Below the pieces are notes generated by a model. The model had not been told where the DNA came from. It worked only from the letters and a program-made list of their open reading frames with translations, and did no database searches. A stretch of DNA of 64,000 bases. Origin: Meandrina meandrites (taxonomy: Eukaryota; Cnidaria; Anthozoa; Scleractinia; Meandrinidae). The stretch is taken from assembly GCA_963693305.1 (NCBI GenBank), contig OY855905.1, positions 30,628,937 through 30,692,936 on the forward strand, in the 5' to 3' direction. Below are positions 43,415-57,422 of the stretch, one piece after another. A program made the translations under genes and the position numbers. Each line of letters starts with the position of its first letter. The first letter of the stretch is position 1.

Positions 43415-44070
43415 TTATGTAAACCTGATGAGTCATGATGTCGACAGTTATTTATTCATATGACGTATGAATTGTGTGATTGCCTGTTATTTCTATGGTG
43501 TGTCCGCACGAATAATTGTCTTTTCCCGTTGAGCACGCAAAACAGCTGATGCATGATGCTGCAACTATATTACCATAAAAAGAAACAATAACAAAACAAA
43601 ACAAATCCTTCGTCTTAATGCACTTAAATTACGTTTTGAGAGTTTTAGTCGGTCGACCATACTGCAAAAAATATTTAATGAACTTTCAAACTAAATCTGC
43701 CGTGTTTTTGTTCAGTTTAAGTTTAACATGACTTTCTTGAGACGCAAAATATCACCACAGTTATTTTGGGCATAATTTAGGTTAAAATATACTGAAACAG
43801 AAACGAAGCAAACTAGTTGACTATGACGGTGCGATATGATTTTGAAAAGCGTCCGTTTGTTTTGTGCTTCCATGACAATAAGAGATAATTTAAGTGCATA
43901 CAAAGTGTTTTCAGGTTAATATAAATTCACTTTGTTCTGTGGTCTATCTTCTCATGCAAACTTCCACTCGTGCACGGAAAGGTACGGCGACTGTTTACTG
44001 TTGCTAGAATACCGGCATCTGCTTTACACTGCGCGACGTTCTACTCTAAAATACGCGAATAATTTCAACA
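43415..44070 (+). promoter_or_regulatory. promoter / 5'UTR region of the reductase gene
   Basis: It aligns with 63135-63664 ahead of the second first-exon: AACCTGATGAGTCATGATG, TTTAACATGACTTTCTTGA, TATTTTGGGCATAATTTAGG, CAGAAACGAAGCAAAC and GGTACGGCGACT. Such conservation between tandem copies up to the ATG supports a regulatory or 5'UTR role. No TATA box can be assigned with confidence. Confidence 0.6.
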
Positions 44071-46348
44071 ATGCTGAACCCAACAAAGGTAAGTAAAGTA
44101 CTTTCATTTTATGTGAATAATATAAAGTATGATTCAGAACATCATCAGTTATCAGTCAATATAGAAGGTCAATTTTGTAGTATTATCGACACATAAGACT
44201 CAGACAAGGTTTGTTTGCGTATTGGGCAGTTTGGTGGAAAACAAACCTTCTGTAAAATACCTAATACAAGCGTTTTGACAATTTCGTGCCTTGGACTATT
44301 TTAAATAATTCGATTCACAAAAATGCTAATTTTTCAACCTTGGCCGGTGATCGACATGGCTGTCAAAGTCTGCACAGGCATAAAACTACAAACGTTTTAA
44401 ACAACCTGGCGTGAAGATAACCTGTCATGGTTTGCCATACTATAATATTTGTCATAATTTGGATCGAGGATAGCACCATGAAGGAAAAAACGTACATGTG
44501 CGAATCTGTTTACAACATCAACATCACTTCCAAAGTGTGGCGTCATTTGCATATATTGTCACTCAACGTTTCGACCAATCGACCAAGTCGACTTAGTCGT
44601 GCTGTTTTTCTTTCATGAGTGTACATGTGGTTGGGATTTGAGAGATAGGGAGAAAATTAAAAAATGGTACCCTTCAAATTTAGCTTCTTCTATTCTACTC
44701 GTCTGTTCGTTACAAATACAAGAAAATTTGATTAATATTTTATATTCAGCGTTCAGGCTGTCAGTGATGACACGACACTTTAATTGCTCGATTAACCTGA
44801 CAAGCAGCAAGTTCAGTGATGAAAACAATTTAAAAATTGTATGTACGTCTTCTGCTTCTTCTCTAATTTAGTGTGTCTTCCTGTGTTTTTAGATCCATGG
44901 AATTTTTACATAATAAAAGGAAACTTAAAGTTCTGGCTGAAATATTGGAACCTAACTCATTAGCAATTGCAAATTTATTTTTTGTTTTTAAGTTCATGCC
45001 CTGATTTGTAAAGTCAAGTAGAGAAAAAGCAAATGTCAATATGTTTAGGAACATTGACGATTCTTTATTCAATTCGCGAGCCTGCCCTGTTTATTGGCAG
45101 GGCAAGTATCATGCTGGGCCTGAATCAGTATAAACATCATTAAACTTATCTACGATTTGAACCAATTTGTTTTTCTTTGTTGTTTTTTTAACTTTGGCAA
45201 ATTGGAACGTGTACCTTAGTGTGGTTTTACTCAACCCGTGAAACAACAGGTACTAATTAGTGCGTAATAGAAAAAAACTAAACAAAAGAAAACTATGGAA
45301 TTAGTGGGTGATGCTATTTCAAAAAAAAAAGTGAGAAAACCGAGTAGAAACTCAGTAAATCCTGGTTTGTAATTAATCGCCTTTTAGCTTTAAAACAACT
45401 GAGTCTGCACTATTAACTGCATTTAAGTGTAATTAGTGACATTTTCTTCAATCTTTACTCTTCTTCAGCATCTTGTATCGATTGCTGCGCTGCTATCACT
45501 GCTGTCAGCGAAGCTTCATGGTCTCACGGTGGGTATTAAGTTTTGAGATTATCTGAGTGCCAAAAACAGTGTCTAAATTTCTGACTGCCTGCATGAGTGC
45601 ATGTTATTATAGACGACAATTGACACAGCAAAGCACAAAGGATCACATAACGTTTATGACTCACAGTAACTTGTCATGTTATTATGAAAAATTGCATTAT
45701 CGTTTTCACTGTCCATAGAAAGCACTAAAAAGGATTGTTGAAAATATATGTATTATAACACTTTACGTATAAATAGAAAATCAGATCAAATGATCTGATA
45801 TTGATCTTTCAGGGTTATTAATTGCTATATATATTTTTAGATTAGCAAAGCCGGCTGTGGAACAGAAAAAGGATGTTTTATGTTTCCAACCTCCTGTAGC
45901 GACAACTGTGATTTTCTGGTGACGTACAAAGTTAACGGCTCAAATAAACTGGAGTTCGAGTTGAGCGGCAAAGGCGACTGGGCAGCAGTGGGATTTAGCA
46001 ATGACCAGTTAATGGTAATATATATAAATGCATCCTTATTGTACCTATAGTTAGTCTATCTAGAATACTATATATGCTTGTTGATTCAGCTATTTTGGGC
46101 ATTAATCTGGATAGAGTTTCCACATTTCCAGTAACTAATTAATCGTGTACTACACGATTGTGATGTTCACCTTAGTTTTTAATTCAATAGTTGAATAGTA
46201 TGTCGGGAACATGCAATCTCAACTGTAGTCCGTTACCAACTCCTGTACAAACCAATCAATCACAAACTCAGCATAACAAGTCATCTTGTTGATTGATACA
46301 CATCAGTGCTAGTCGTGAGAATTCCGTTGTACAAGAAATAACATCCTT

Positions 46349-46427
<79 letters not shown>

Positions 46428-48808
46428 TTATTCCTTGACCTGCATGTATGGCTACATGTATGGGCTCTATGAACTATCTTGGAGACGGCGGCCGATCCAC
46501 TTTGCTGGGATAATTCGCCTTACAAACATACAGAAACGTTGTAATTAAGTTGCCTTTTTAATTACGCTCAGAGATAACACACAATGGCACTTTCGCAGTC
46601 ATTAATTATCATCATTATTATCATAAAGAGTCTAAAATGTATAGCTCTGTGCCTCCTCGCTCTGTGGAGCTGATTGGGAACACTAAAATCAGAAAATATA
46701 AAAAAATGTACATATAATAAGATAAAAGTAGTCATAAAAAGTTAATTGATTTCCTATTCAATGCAATGCAGCAAGACACATTTAATGCCAGGACAACTTA
46801 CGTTTTAAGATGTATTTAAAATATTGCATTTAAATATCATGATCAGACCATGGCTCGTCCTGAGAATTCCGACATAAACGCAAAACAAGTTGGTTACTCT
46901 TGGCATTAAACTTGTCTTGCTACATTGCATTGAGAAGGAAATTAGTCGTTATTTCTTTCCGTCTTTTAATCGGAAGAATTCCCCCAAAGCAAACAGTGTT
47001 ATGAGTGTAATGAAATCGTCAAAAATTTTTGACGTTTGCGTTCATATACATATAATGCCATTTTGTAGTGATATCGAACTCTTTCAATTTATAGCCTGAT
47101 ACAGACATTCTTATGTGCGTCAGCAATCAAGCAATGAGTGGTCATTATTATGCCTCAGGGAAGAGTACGCCAACTAAGACCACCCCGGTAAGTAATGTGT
47201 TTTTCTTTTACGGTTTTCGTTCTTTTTGTCGAAGGACGCCACGTTCTAGAAGGGTCTACAATAAAATAAAACAAATACAATACCAGAACACTGTCATGCG
47301 TTTAGACGCCAGATATGTGAAAAGCGCCAGAAGCCTTGGGCTATGAAAAGTCATTTTGCGAGAACTATCTGTAGTCTGATATATGTTAGAATCTATTAAA
47401 AACAAAATGTTTGGAGGGCTCAACACTCTTGTTTTACAGTTAATGACTTGACAGCTGATTAGTGCTTGTGACAGTGCAGTAATCAGATGCTTGATTATGC
47501 TCTGCTTCAGACTCCAGCAGCAGTGACAATTATTGAGCAAGCAAACGGGGGTGGAATGATAAAGTGCAGGTACGTCTTATTATTTATGACCTCGTCCTTA
47601 CTTATTGCCGCGCGTTCTCCAAATGCTGTCCCCCAAACGGTATTCGACCCTTCACAGCATATGTCCACAGCAAACGAATCAGTCTTTCATGTTCACGCAG
47701 AGCTCATTAGTTTTGTGGTATATACAGCTGCAGGGCCGTAGGCAGGCTTTCGCTTGGGTGGATGCGAGCCCCGGAAGTGTGGGCGTCTAGAGGGGTCGGT
47801 GGCTCCAGGGGGTACTTCCCCCGGGAGATTAAGAAAAATCAAGTTGTTGAAGTCCACATTTCCTGCATTCTGAGAGTCATTTTAACCCTTATTTCTTAGT
47901 GAGAGAGGGTGCGGACGCACCCATCGCACCCCCCCCCCCCCCCCCACTAACTGCGGCCCTGAGCTGAAGGGCAATCAAGCGAGCCAAAAAAAGTAAAGTT
48001 AGCTCAGTTACCTTTATACAGCCTCATATTAGAATACAGAATACTCAGAATACATAGCCTGTTCAGTTCCAGGCTCTCTGCAGCTGGGAGAGCCTGGAAC
48101 AGGCTACAGAATAAACAGAATAGACAGTTCTTGATTCGAGAAGCAAAAACTTACGTATTGACTGTATGAAGTTCCATTATATGTGTAGCTATCAGGAAAA
48201 TGACAAATATCTTATTTTCTCTCATCGCGTTCAGAATATCGAGGGATATCAATCCAAGCCCAATACAAAATTTTAGAAATTTGAATCTAGAGGTGTACCT
48301 TCTTGGTGCTGTTGGAAGTTTAGATGGTAAGTGCTTTATTTGTGTTAATTCTTTTTTTTGGCCGTTGAAGACTGAGTGCAATTATAATTTAGTGCGATCT
48401 TTATTTTAATGGGTTGAGTTTATTTTGGTGAAGTAAGTAAGTAAGTAGTGAATGTCTGTATTAATAGGTTCAGGGAGCCTTCAACAACATTCTTCGAATT
48501 CCAGACAGTCCTCGAGTGCAAAAGTAAATGTGGCAGAAGCTGAGGTACTGAATGCAATGAATACTGATATAATGGTGATAATTATTAATCCCATTCCCTC
48601 GGATGGAATTTAATTTTTACCTTGATTTTTACTAAGAACAATTCTGTTAACAGCTCGTGATCTTTTGTAATTACTGTACGAACTCTTCTTTTATTATATC
48701 AAAAAGCTTACGGTTTCGTATCCAGAGGTAAATTACGTCCATGCTTAGTTCACTGATGGGCAGTATTGCCAGTTCTTTTTAAAAAGCTACCAAATTAATT
48801 AATTGATT

Positions 48809-48861
<53 letters not shown>

Positions 48862-51800
48862 GTCAGTCAGTCAGTCAATCAATCAATCAATCAATAAATC
48901 AGTCAGTCAATCATTCATTCATTCAATCAATCAATCAATCAATCAATCAGTCAATCAATCAGTCATATCACTCAATCGATCAATCAATCAATCAATCAAT
49001 CAATCATTTCATCGATTTATTTATAGTGGTCAGTTAGAGGGGCAGTATCACGAGAGGTGTTTTGGTGATTTTCCTCCAAATAACGCTGTCAAACTTGAAA
49101 ACGTCGGTAACAGGGAAACTGTTAGTGAATTTCCAATTAATACCCTCGTTGGATTTTCAAGTGGCACTGAATCTTGATGAGACTGCCCGTTTAAGGCACC
49201 CTGTCTAGTCAGTGAAGATAATATCTTGATAATAATATTGCCGAAATGTGGATTGCCGTAGCTATCAGTAAGAATAAAATTCTATTACGTACTGTAAAAA
49301 GACCAATTACGAATGTTAAAAACTCTTCAAATATTTCGAACATGAATTGCGCTTTTCGTCAGCTTAAGATTAAATGGCAAAATCGCAATCATTATTGGCT
49401 AATCAGGACTGCGTATGCAATCTGTGTAATCTTTCTTTTTTGCCAGTGTTTCATTCTTGGCTGTACTTCAAATTGTTTTGTTGCATATTTGCAGTCGAAT
49501 ATTTGGCTATTTTTTATACCTAGTCCCCTACAACAACAGCAACAACGCAAGGCAGCTTTGGAATTCCGGAAGCTTGCTCATCGAGTGAAAACTGCGATTT
49601 TCTGGTAACTTTCCAAAAAGTTGGCGAAGACAAAGTGGAGTTTGAGCTAAGTGGCAAAGCGGGCTGGGCAGGAGTGGGATTTAGTGATGATCAATTAATG
49701 GTAAGTTAAAGCACATGGCCACTGCTGATCAATAGTTTAAAATAACATTTTGAGAATTTTTAAAACATCGTGAGTATATAGAAATGCAAAGATATCATGC
49801 ATTTCATGAACTGTTTATGCTACTTACTAATCACAATGGATACAACATGGTGATGGTTGTCGTCCGTTTGGTTGCTTCATATGAATTGGGCTGTGTATGG
49901 AATTCGCAGCATTCGGGTGATCTCCTGTCGTCATCCGAACAATTTGGGCCATATTTGGCAGTCTTTGCAAGTCTTCAGATGAGCTTTTATAACAAATTTC
50001 TATTTATCATCGGATGACTTTTGGCAGACAATATCCGGATGCTCTTTTTTTGAGAACGCAAACGCTCTTTAAGACGCTATTGCTTTCAGTGCTTCTCTAC
50101 GGCTGTGAAACGTGGAAGCTTACAAAGGGAGAAGAAAAGAAGCTTGACATCTTCCAAACCAAATGCCTCAGAAGAATCTTCCGCAACCGATGACAGTAGC
50201 ATGTGACAAACAAGGAAGTACTGGAGATGGCAGGAGTAGGCCCAATAAGCGAGAAAGAGATGGTGCTGGATTGGACATGTCCAGAGGAAAGAACTGAACA
50301 ACGACTGTGCTGTTGCCCTGGGATGCAAGCCGCGGAGGGAAAGACACACAGACGCAGACCCAAAACAACCTGGCTTCACACTGTGGAGAAGGAAAGAGAC
50401 AGACAGACAGGGGTGAAACACATGGCAAGAGCAATTAAGACAGGGAGCAAACATCCACCAGCAGTGGAGGGAAGATGTCCGGGCCTTGTGCGCCTTCTGG
50501 CGCGGAGAGATTTAACTTTAACTATCTATTTTTGAGAAACCACTTGGCGTCTCTATAGCTCGTTTGTTGAGTGCATTATAAAATGTTCTGACAGGCAAGT
50601 GGGGTCAGTAATAGGTAAATGTATAATTCTCTTTTAACAGAGGCTAAGCCTATTTAATCACAATTATGCAATATGTAATGATATAATGATAGCTGCCTCA
50701 GTGGTGATTACATGAACAAAGAGAGTTATTAGCCTTTTTGTCTATCTACTTACAGGCCGATACGGACATGCTCATTTGCGTCAGTGATAAATCAAAAAGC
50801 GGTCATTATTATGCATCAGGACGAACTACACCTACTATGACTACTCCAGTAAGTATTTTCCAGTTTCGTTTTCGTTTTTTGGCTATGATTTATTATAAAA
50901 GAAAAAGTTGAAGGGAAAGTTAAAATGATACCAAATTCTAAACTAGTGCCTTCTTGAAAACAAGATCCGACTGCCAATTTCAAAGCGGAGCAAGCTGTAC
51001 TTTCTAGCAACCTGTGACTCGGTCGTACAGGTCCTATACTTAAGTTTATTATTGTTACTTTTACTAATTTTGTCATTATCATTTTCATTATCGTTATAAT
51101 CATTGTTCTCATTATTATTTATTCAGACCCCATCGGCGGTAACGATTATTGAACACTCAAATGACGGTGGCGTGGTTAAGTGCAAGTAAATGCCTTTGTT
51201 TCATCGTTAACATTAATGAGAATATCAGCGGGTTAAGATCTCTTAAGGCCGCGCTGGACCCTCCCTCATTAATAAATTCATTAGCAATTTATTTTGACGG
51301 GGTGTCATGTTGTAAATGTTTAATTCTTCGAATTTTGAACACCGATTCCTTCAAAACTTATCAAGGATAATAGGGGTTGATGGAATTTTATCATGATTGT
51401 CGTTTTACTGAGAGATGACCGTTTACTTTGATGTTACAAGCTCTTAAGTGTTAATCTGCAGATAATGCGATTTTATGTCCAAGTTTCCAGCTAGAATAGC
51501 GCACCAAATAAAACGACTATATAACCTAGTGGTAAATCACAACCTCTTTTGTGTTCTGGTCAGAACGAAATTCTCGAATTCAATTATTACTAGGAGTTAT
51601 TGGCTCCTAAGAGGGTAAAAATGTGAAATCTAAACTTTGAAACGTGCTATCCTCTTGTTGAAAAGGGATTTTAAAAATCCGTTTTGACCAGAACACAATA
51701 GAGTACACCAAGTTTATGTTCCCTGCAAATCAAGTCATGAAATTCTGTATCGGCGGAGAAAACTTGGACACAAAATTGCAGGTTTTGAGGCTTCCGAAGA

Positions 51801-54800
51801 CCCTCCGAGTCTATGTTTACAACAACGTGCGCTATATTCATAGCTGTGAATCTAATTATGATAATTCGCTACGTTCCAGCGCACGGGACACAAAGCTGTC
51901 AAAGCTGAGAACAATAACGTGTAATTACTTATACAAAGAACGTTTAGAAATTAATTTCATGAATATTTCGTTGGCCGTCGGCTTCAGTCGTCGCAGTTCG
52001 TGCATAAATGCATACATAATGATAGCAAGGGTCCAGCGCGGCCTTAAATGATATACCATCTTACCGTCCTTATCTGTCCCCTATGAGTGTCATCGTTTAG
52101 TGTTATAGCCGATCTTTATGAATGATTCGCTCTTGCCAAAAGAACGCGCGCCTATTTCATTTTTCCTAATACACCTGACCAAAGATGGACTAAAAACGTA
52201 TTTTTAGAGTATTTATTACCGTATTTGACACTCCCGTGACTGCCTCGTCCCCAGCCGCTCGCTATCATTGGGGAAATGCTAGTTAATTATTGAGGAAAGC
52301 GGAGAGGGGGGGGGGGGGGGGGGGGGTGGTTGAAGGGAGATACAGGAAGGAAACAAAACGCTCGCGCTTCGCGCTCGCTTCCAATCCCCCCACTCCAGAC
52401 TCCGGATCAGGATCCGCCCTCAATCAGCTTTGGAAAAGCCTGTGGAGAGGGTAGCTCCCGTGATTTCAAGATCTTAAGTGCATTTCCCCTTTTACAGTTT
52501 CTCTGTTCTCGATCCAACCACCCCATCCCAACCCTTAAAAACAAACACCTCAACTTGGTTAGAGAGAGAAAAGTCTATCCAACTACTCAGGCTGTGACAC
52601 AAATACGACATACCCGCCAATAAAAAAAGGTTTTCGCAAAGTTTCTTGTATTTATAACAGGAAGGTCTCCACGTTATATTGGACTAACTACATCATCAGT
52701 TAGCGACTGATAAGAATAACAAAATTCTTCTTACTAATAGCGATATTTTTACATATTAAAATTTTAGAATTTCGAGAGACATTAAGATAGAAATAGAGAA
52801 CTTTAGGGACCTGAGTAAAGCCTGGTTTCTTCTAGGAGCAACTGGACCCTTTAGCGGTAAGTTTATATTAATTTATTTATTTTAACATTTTTTTTAATAA
52901 GGCGAGTTTAACTTCTGAAGATTTTACAATCTCGAACAATACTTTTGAGACATGGGAAACCACTGTCTTTATGTTAGGCGAAATAAAGCAAAAGTAAAAT
53001 TCGTCCCTCCATTCCCTCCTTTCTACAGGACTATTTTAAATTTCATGACAGAACCTTCTGTAAATGAGTATCAAATAAAAAAAAGCATATAATTAAAAAC
53101 AATGATTAAATGCAGATAATAAGGTAACTATAAACGTTTGCTGTAACTGCTTTCTCAATGCTTTCCCTTGATCGTACTTGTAATTTTCTAGCAGAATACG
53201 GTAATTAATTTACAAATAATTTCCATCCGTTTCTTAGTATTTATATACTCTCTCCATATTTCAGGTGAAATTCAAGAGCATAGTGTCCGCCAGCCTACAA
53301 ACTCCAGAATAGTTGTCACAGACGCCTCTGGATCTGCGTCTGGCAGTAGCGGGATACATAGAAACGTCATTGTCCACGGTAAAAACATACATAATGATCG
53401 ACCTATAAATAAAATGTAATCTAAGCAGACGGTTGACTACCAGACGCAACCGATGGCAGCAGCATGTGACAACAGCATGTGACGTTCGCCACCACCAATA
53501 AAATCTGATGGCCTAGGAGTCAAAAACAAAGATACTTTTCCAGCTACGTTTAGACCATTTACTGACAGTTGTAAGAAACGTACGTGTTAAAATTTGTATA
53601 AATTACAATTCTATATTGGCGCTCAAACTGGTACACTGTGAAGTTCATTCACGTGAGCTTGTTTTTTGCTATGCAAGTTTGTTTTGTTAATTAAACACCG
53701 CTACATCTAAAAAGATTTTAGTAGTTCAGTGTTACGATCGATAGTTACCATAAAAACAGGCGTTGGAGTATTTACTACAGGGATCAGTTGAGAAGAAAGC
53801 ACTGAAAACGGGCCAACTGTTAAAAAAAACCCATCTACATTAACGCGTCTTAGCCGAGTCTTATTTTTTAGCTTCTTTACAGGAAAGCAACAAATGAGGT
53901 CCAGTTTCCGTTGTCGCGGTAAAATGCCTATAAAATTATTTAGTTCCTTGTTGTTGAAAAAAGATTTTTCTTTTCGTCTCCTCAACACAGGCACCCTGAT
54001 GACACTTGCTTGGATTCTGTTCGCATTCGTGGGTTTGTTCACGGCACGGTACATGCGCCAAGTTTGGGAACCAAGACAGTTGTTAGGGACCAAAGCTTGG
54101 TTTGCGGTTGGTATTACTTCATGAAAGTAGATCGCGTGACAGCGTGTTACAGGCTGTCTCATAAACCGATTTATGATTTAAATTCATCAATTTTGAACAC
54201 ACCTGCCTGAGTTACGAGGGGGCGTAATGGTTAGTGCGCTGGACTCCCGATTGAGCGGTCCAAGTTTGAGGCCTGACCGGAATAACTGTGTTGTGTCCTT
54301 GGACAAGACACTTTACTCTCTCTCCACCCAGGTGTATAAATGGGTACCGGCAAATTTACTGCTGGGGGTAACCCTGTGATGGACTAGCATCCCCTCCAGG
54401 GGGAGTAGAAATACTCCTATAGTCGTTTCATGCTACTGAAACCGGAATAAGCTCCGGCCTGATGGGCCACTAGGCAATGCAGCCGGAGTTAATCGAGTTC
54501 TTAGTGTCCGATTATGTAACTTAATCTCGTTTATTGTTTGAAGATGATTGCAATATTTGTCCTTACGGTGGCTTTTGTTAATCAACTTTTTAACCGTTAA
54601 CAGGTTCATCGGACACTGATGACATTAACGGTGTTGCTGACAGTGGCAGGAGTGGTTGTGATCTTTGTTCACGTGGAAGGGTGGTCATCGGTAAGCGATA
54701 ACAATTTTACAGCACAGTTTCCTTGACATTTTCTACGACCAATGATATAACACTAATAATGAACCGCTTTTCAACGGTGTGTAGGAGGAACGGAGTAAAC

Positions 54801-57391
54801 TGATAATTTATGATAATTTATGCTTGAGGACCCTGAGTATTGATTCAGCACCTAAGGTTTTACAAATGTATTTTTAAGCACCTCGCAAACGTTCTGAAGA
54901 GAATAAACATACTATGCCAACAATACCAGCAACTTTTTTTATAAGTTTATGAAATTATCAGTTTCGAAAGAAACTTTAATTTTTCGGTATCGCTAAGAAA
55001 CGCTCAGTTTTTCTTATTTCCCACAGGTGTTACTAAGCGACCCTCCAGACCATTGAATATTGTTTTCTTTTAATAGAATGCTGGAGTACACCCATATTTT
55101 GGTATCGTCGTGGTGGCGCTGGCACTTGCTCAACCAATTATGGCAGCATTCAGGCCACATCCTGGTGAACCGAGGTAGGCAAGCGCATACATTTATGAAT
55201 GCAGTGAAAAAATGAGTCCCAGACTATTTTATAATTGGACGGGTCCGATTTCGGCCAGGAAATATAGTGGTATGAATATGTTGGCGGTTCTTTCTCTGTC
55301 GAGGTCTTTTCTCGGTGGTTCCACCACTTAAAAAACCGTCAAGTACAAATTTCGGTTCCATCTGAAGCAAAACTCTCTTGCGGCTGGACTGTGGCTATCA
55401 TGTATAATAAAAGTTACGAATTTTAACTTTTATTCATTTTTTCATTAAGTCGACGACATTCCTCGCTCTCCTTTGTATCAGACTACAATTTTTTTTTCAA
55501 AACTATATGTATGGCTCTATGCAGAAAATCGATTCCAAGTTCATTGTCTATGAAAGCTTGTTATGTTAATTTGCATTTTGTTACTCTCTGTTTTGTTGTG
55601 TAGGCGTAACATTTTTAACTGGACTCATCGGATTGTCGGTACCACCGCATTAATTCTTGGAGGTACGTCCGTATTATGAATGAAAATATTCAGTGAATTA
55701 GAATGTTACTCGTGGATTAGTAAACGGATGCCTGACAGCAAAACATATAGTCATTTGGTCATGAAGCATAAGTGAGAATTTTGTTCGCTGTATAATATTA
55801 GTTGTCTGGAATTACTTTCGACGATCATTATAGGAGAAGATAATGATGAAAACAACAATTGATAATGAGTTCTTCTCTTTTTCAGTGGTTGCAATCTTCT
55901 TTGGTTTAGACACGGATCAAGTCGGCTTAGGGAAAAAAGGTCTTTACGCAGTGATTTGCTTCTACATTGGAGAATTTTTTGTTTTCGTATTTGAAGTGTA
56001 TCTGATCCTGTCGAGACGAAATCGTGAGAAGAGGTCTGTTCCAGTGGGCACTACAAGAGGTAAGAACCTACACTGTCAGTCCTTCCAATAGGGCGCCAGT
56101 CTGCTAAAGAATAGGGATAAGATCCTGAAGCAACTTATGTATAAAGTTAGTTCAAATTTCCAGACCAACTTTATGGTGGCCACTTAAATGTGGCAAAATG
56201 CAACCTGGCGGTGCATGATTAGTCTCTGTTTATCGTATATTCAGTCCTGGATGACCACTTTTACCATTGCAAGCTTTTCCTCCAATCACCTCCATTTTCA
56301 AAACAAACCTACTTTTGAAGCGTTGCTGCCACTACCACCGACAGGCACATTCACGTACGTAAACAACTATGGCAAAACTTGAAAACTCTAGATATAAACG
56401 CGTATATTTAGAACTGAAAGTTTGTATTACCGTGATAGTTTACTTCTCAGAGATTTTTCAATGGTACATTTCCTGATAGGTTGGCTCATTCTTGATAATC
56501 ATTACCTCCAAGCGACCTTGTTCATTAAAATCAATTAGGACTCGTGGTCTTTAAATTCTTAAGTCATATATCAACACATTTCTTTGGTAAGATATTAGGG
56601 GAAACCTCGTAAGTCATGTAGAAACTTGGTATTCACTTAAACACTTTCTGTCTTTAACACTAAATGAAATTCAACCTCATTCCCAGGGCTTTTCCCTTCT
56701 TCTTCCTTTTTTTTTTTTGCAACTTGTGACTCATTTGAATAATTGGTTGCAGATATTCCGATGGAGCAGCCTGGACATCAAAATCGTGCTTCGCCAGAGC
56801 CTGAAATGCCATTAAAGGTACGAATGAGTAACTTACAGACTGACTGACTGATTGACTGAACGAACGAACGAACGAACAACGAACGAACGAACGAACGAAC
56901 GAACGAACGTACGAACGTACGAACGTACGAACGTACGAACGTACGAACGTACGAACGTACGAACGTACGAACGTACGAACGTACGAACGTACGAACGTAC
57001 GAACGTACGAACGTACGCACGTACGAACGTACGAACGTACGAACGTACGAACGTACGAACGTAACGTACGAACGTACGAACGTACGAACGTACGAACGTA
57101 CGAACGTACGAACGTACGAACGTACGAACGTACGAACGTACGAACGTACGAACGTACGAACGTACGAACGTACGAACGTACGAACGTACGAACGTACGAA
57201 CGTACGAACGTACGAACGTACGAACGTACGAACGTACGAACGTACGAACGTACGAACGTACGAACGTACGAACGTACGAACGTACGAACGTACGAACGTA
57301 CGAACGTACGAACGTACGAACGTACGAACGTACGAACGTACGAACGAACGAACGAACGAACGAACGAACGAACGAACGAACGAACGAACGA

Positions 57392-57422
<31 letters not shown>

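Larger units (their letters stand above)
45841..48326 (+). other. DOMON 1 exon block (exons 3-6)
   Basis: Exon lengths 174, 93, 59 and 92 nt with phases 0-0-2-1 at the ends. Protein landmarks: CGTEKGCFMFP, GFSNDQLM, SGHYYASG, TPAAVTIIEQ and ISRDINPSP. It is the partner of 49524-52856. The conserved Met at the exon 3 end is a candidate heme ligand (inference from the DOMON family). Confidence 0.85.
49524..52856 (+). other. DOMON 2 exon block (exons 8-11)
   Basis: Exon lengths 177, 93, 59 and 89 nt with the same phases as exons 3-6. Protein landmarks: FGIPEACSSSENCDFLV, GFSDDQLM, SGHYYASG, TPSAVTIIEH and ISRDIKIEI. It begins with a Thr-rich SPTTTATTQG linker. Confidence 0.85.

Noticed and set aside
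43425..43450. CCTGATGAGTCATGATG as a hammerhead core
   Set aside because: CTGATGAG is present, but no GAAA follows a closable stem II. The same string at 63137 is simply duplicated promoter DNA.
44540..44600. GTTTCGACCAATCGACC string as a minus-strand hammerhead
   Set aside because: Has CGAAACG but no CUGANGA core.
48803..49177. ORF rich in INQS repeats
   Set aside because: Translation of the AATC microsatellite in intron 7.
50086..50535. overlapping ORFs on both strands
   Set aside because: Both come from the decayed LINE fragment. Only the conserved RT-tail strings are meaningful.
56778..57064. ORFs rich in RTYERTNV / VRSYVRTF
   Set aside because: Translation of the octamer array. There is no CRISPR-like spacer structure either.
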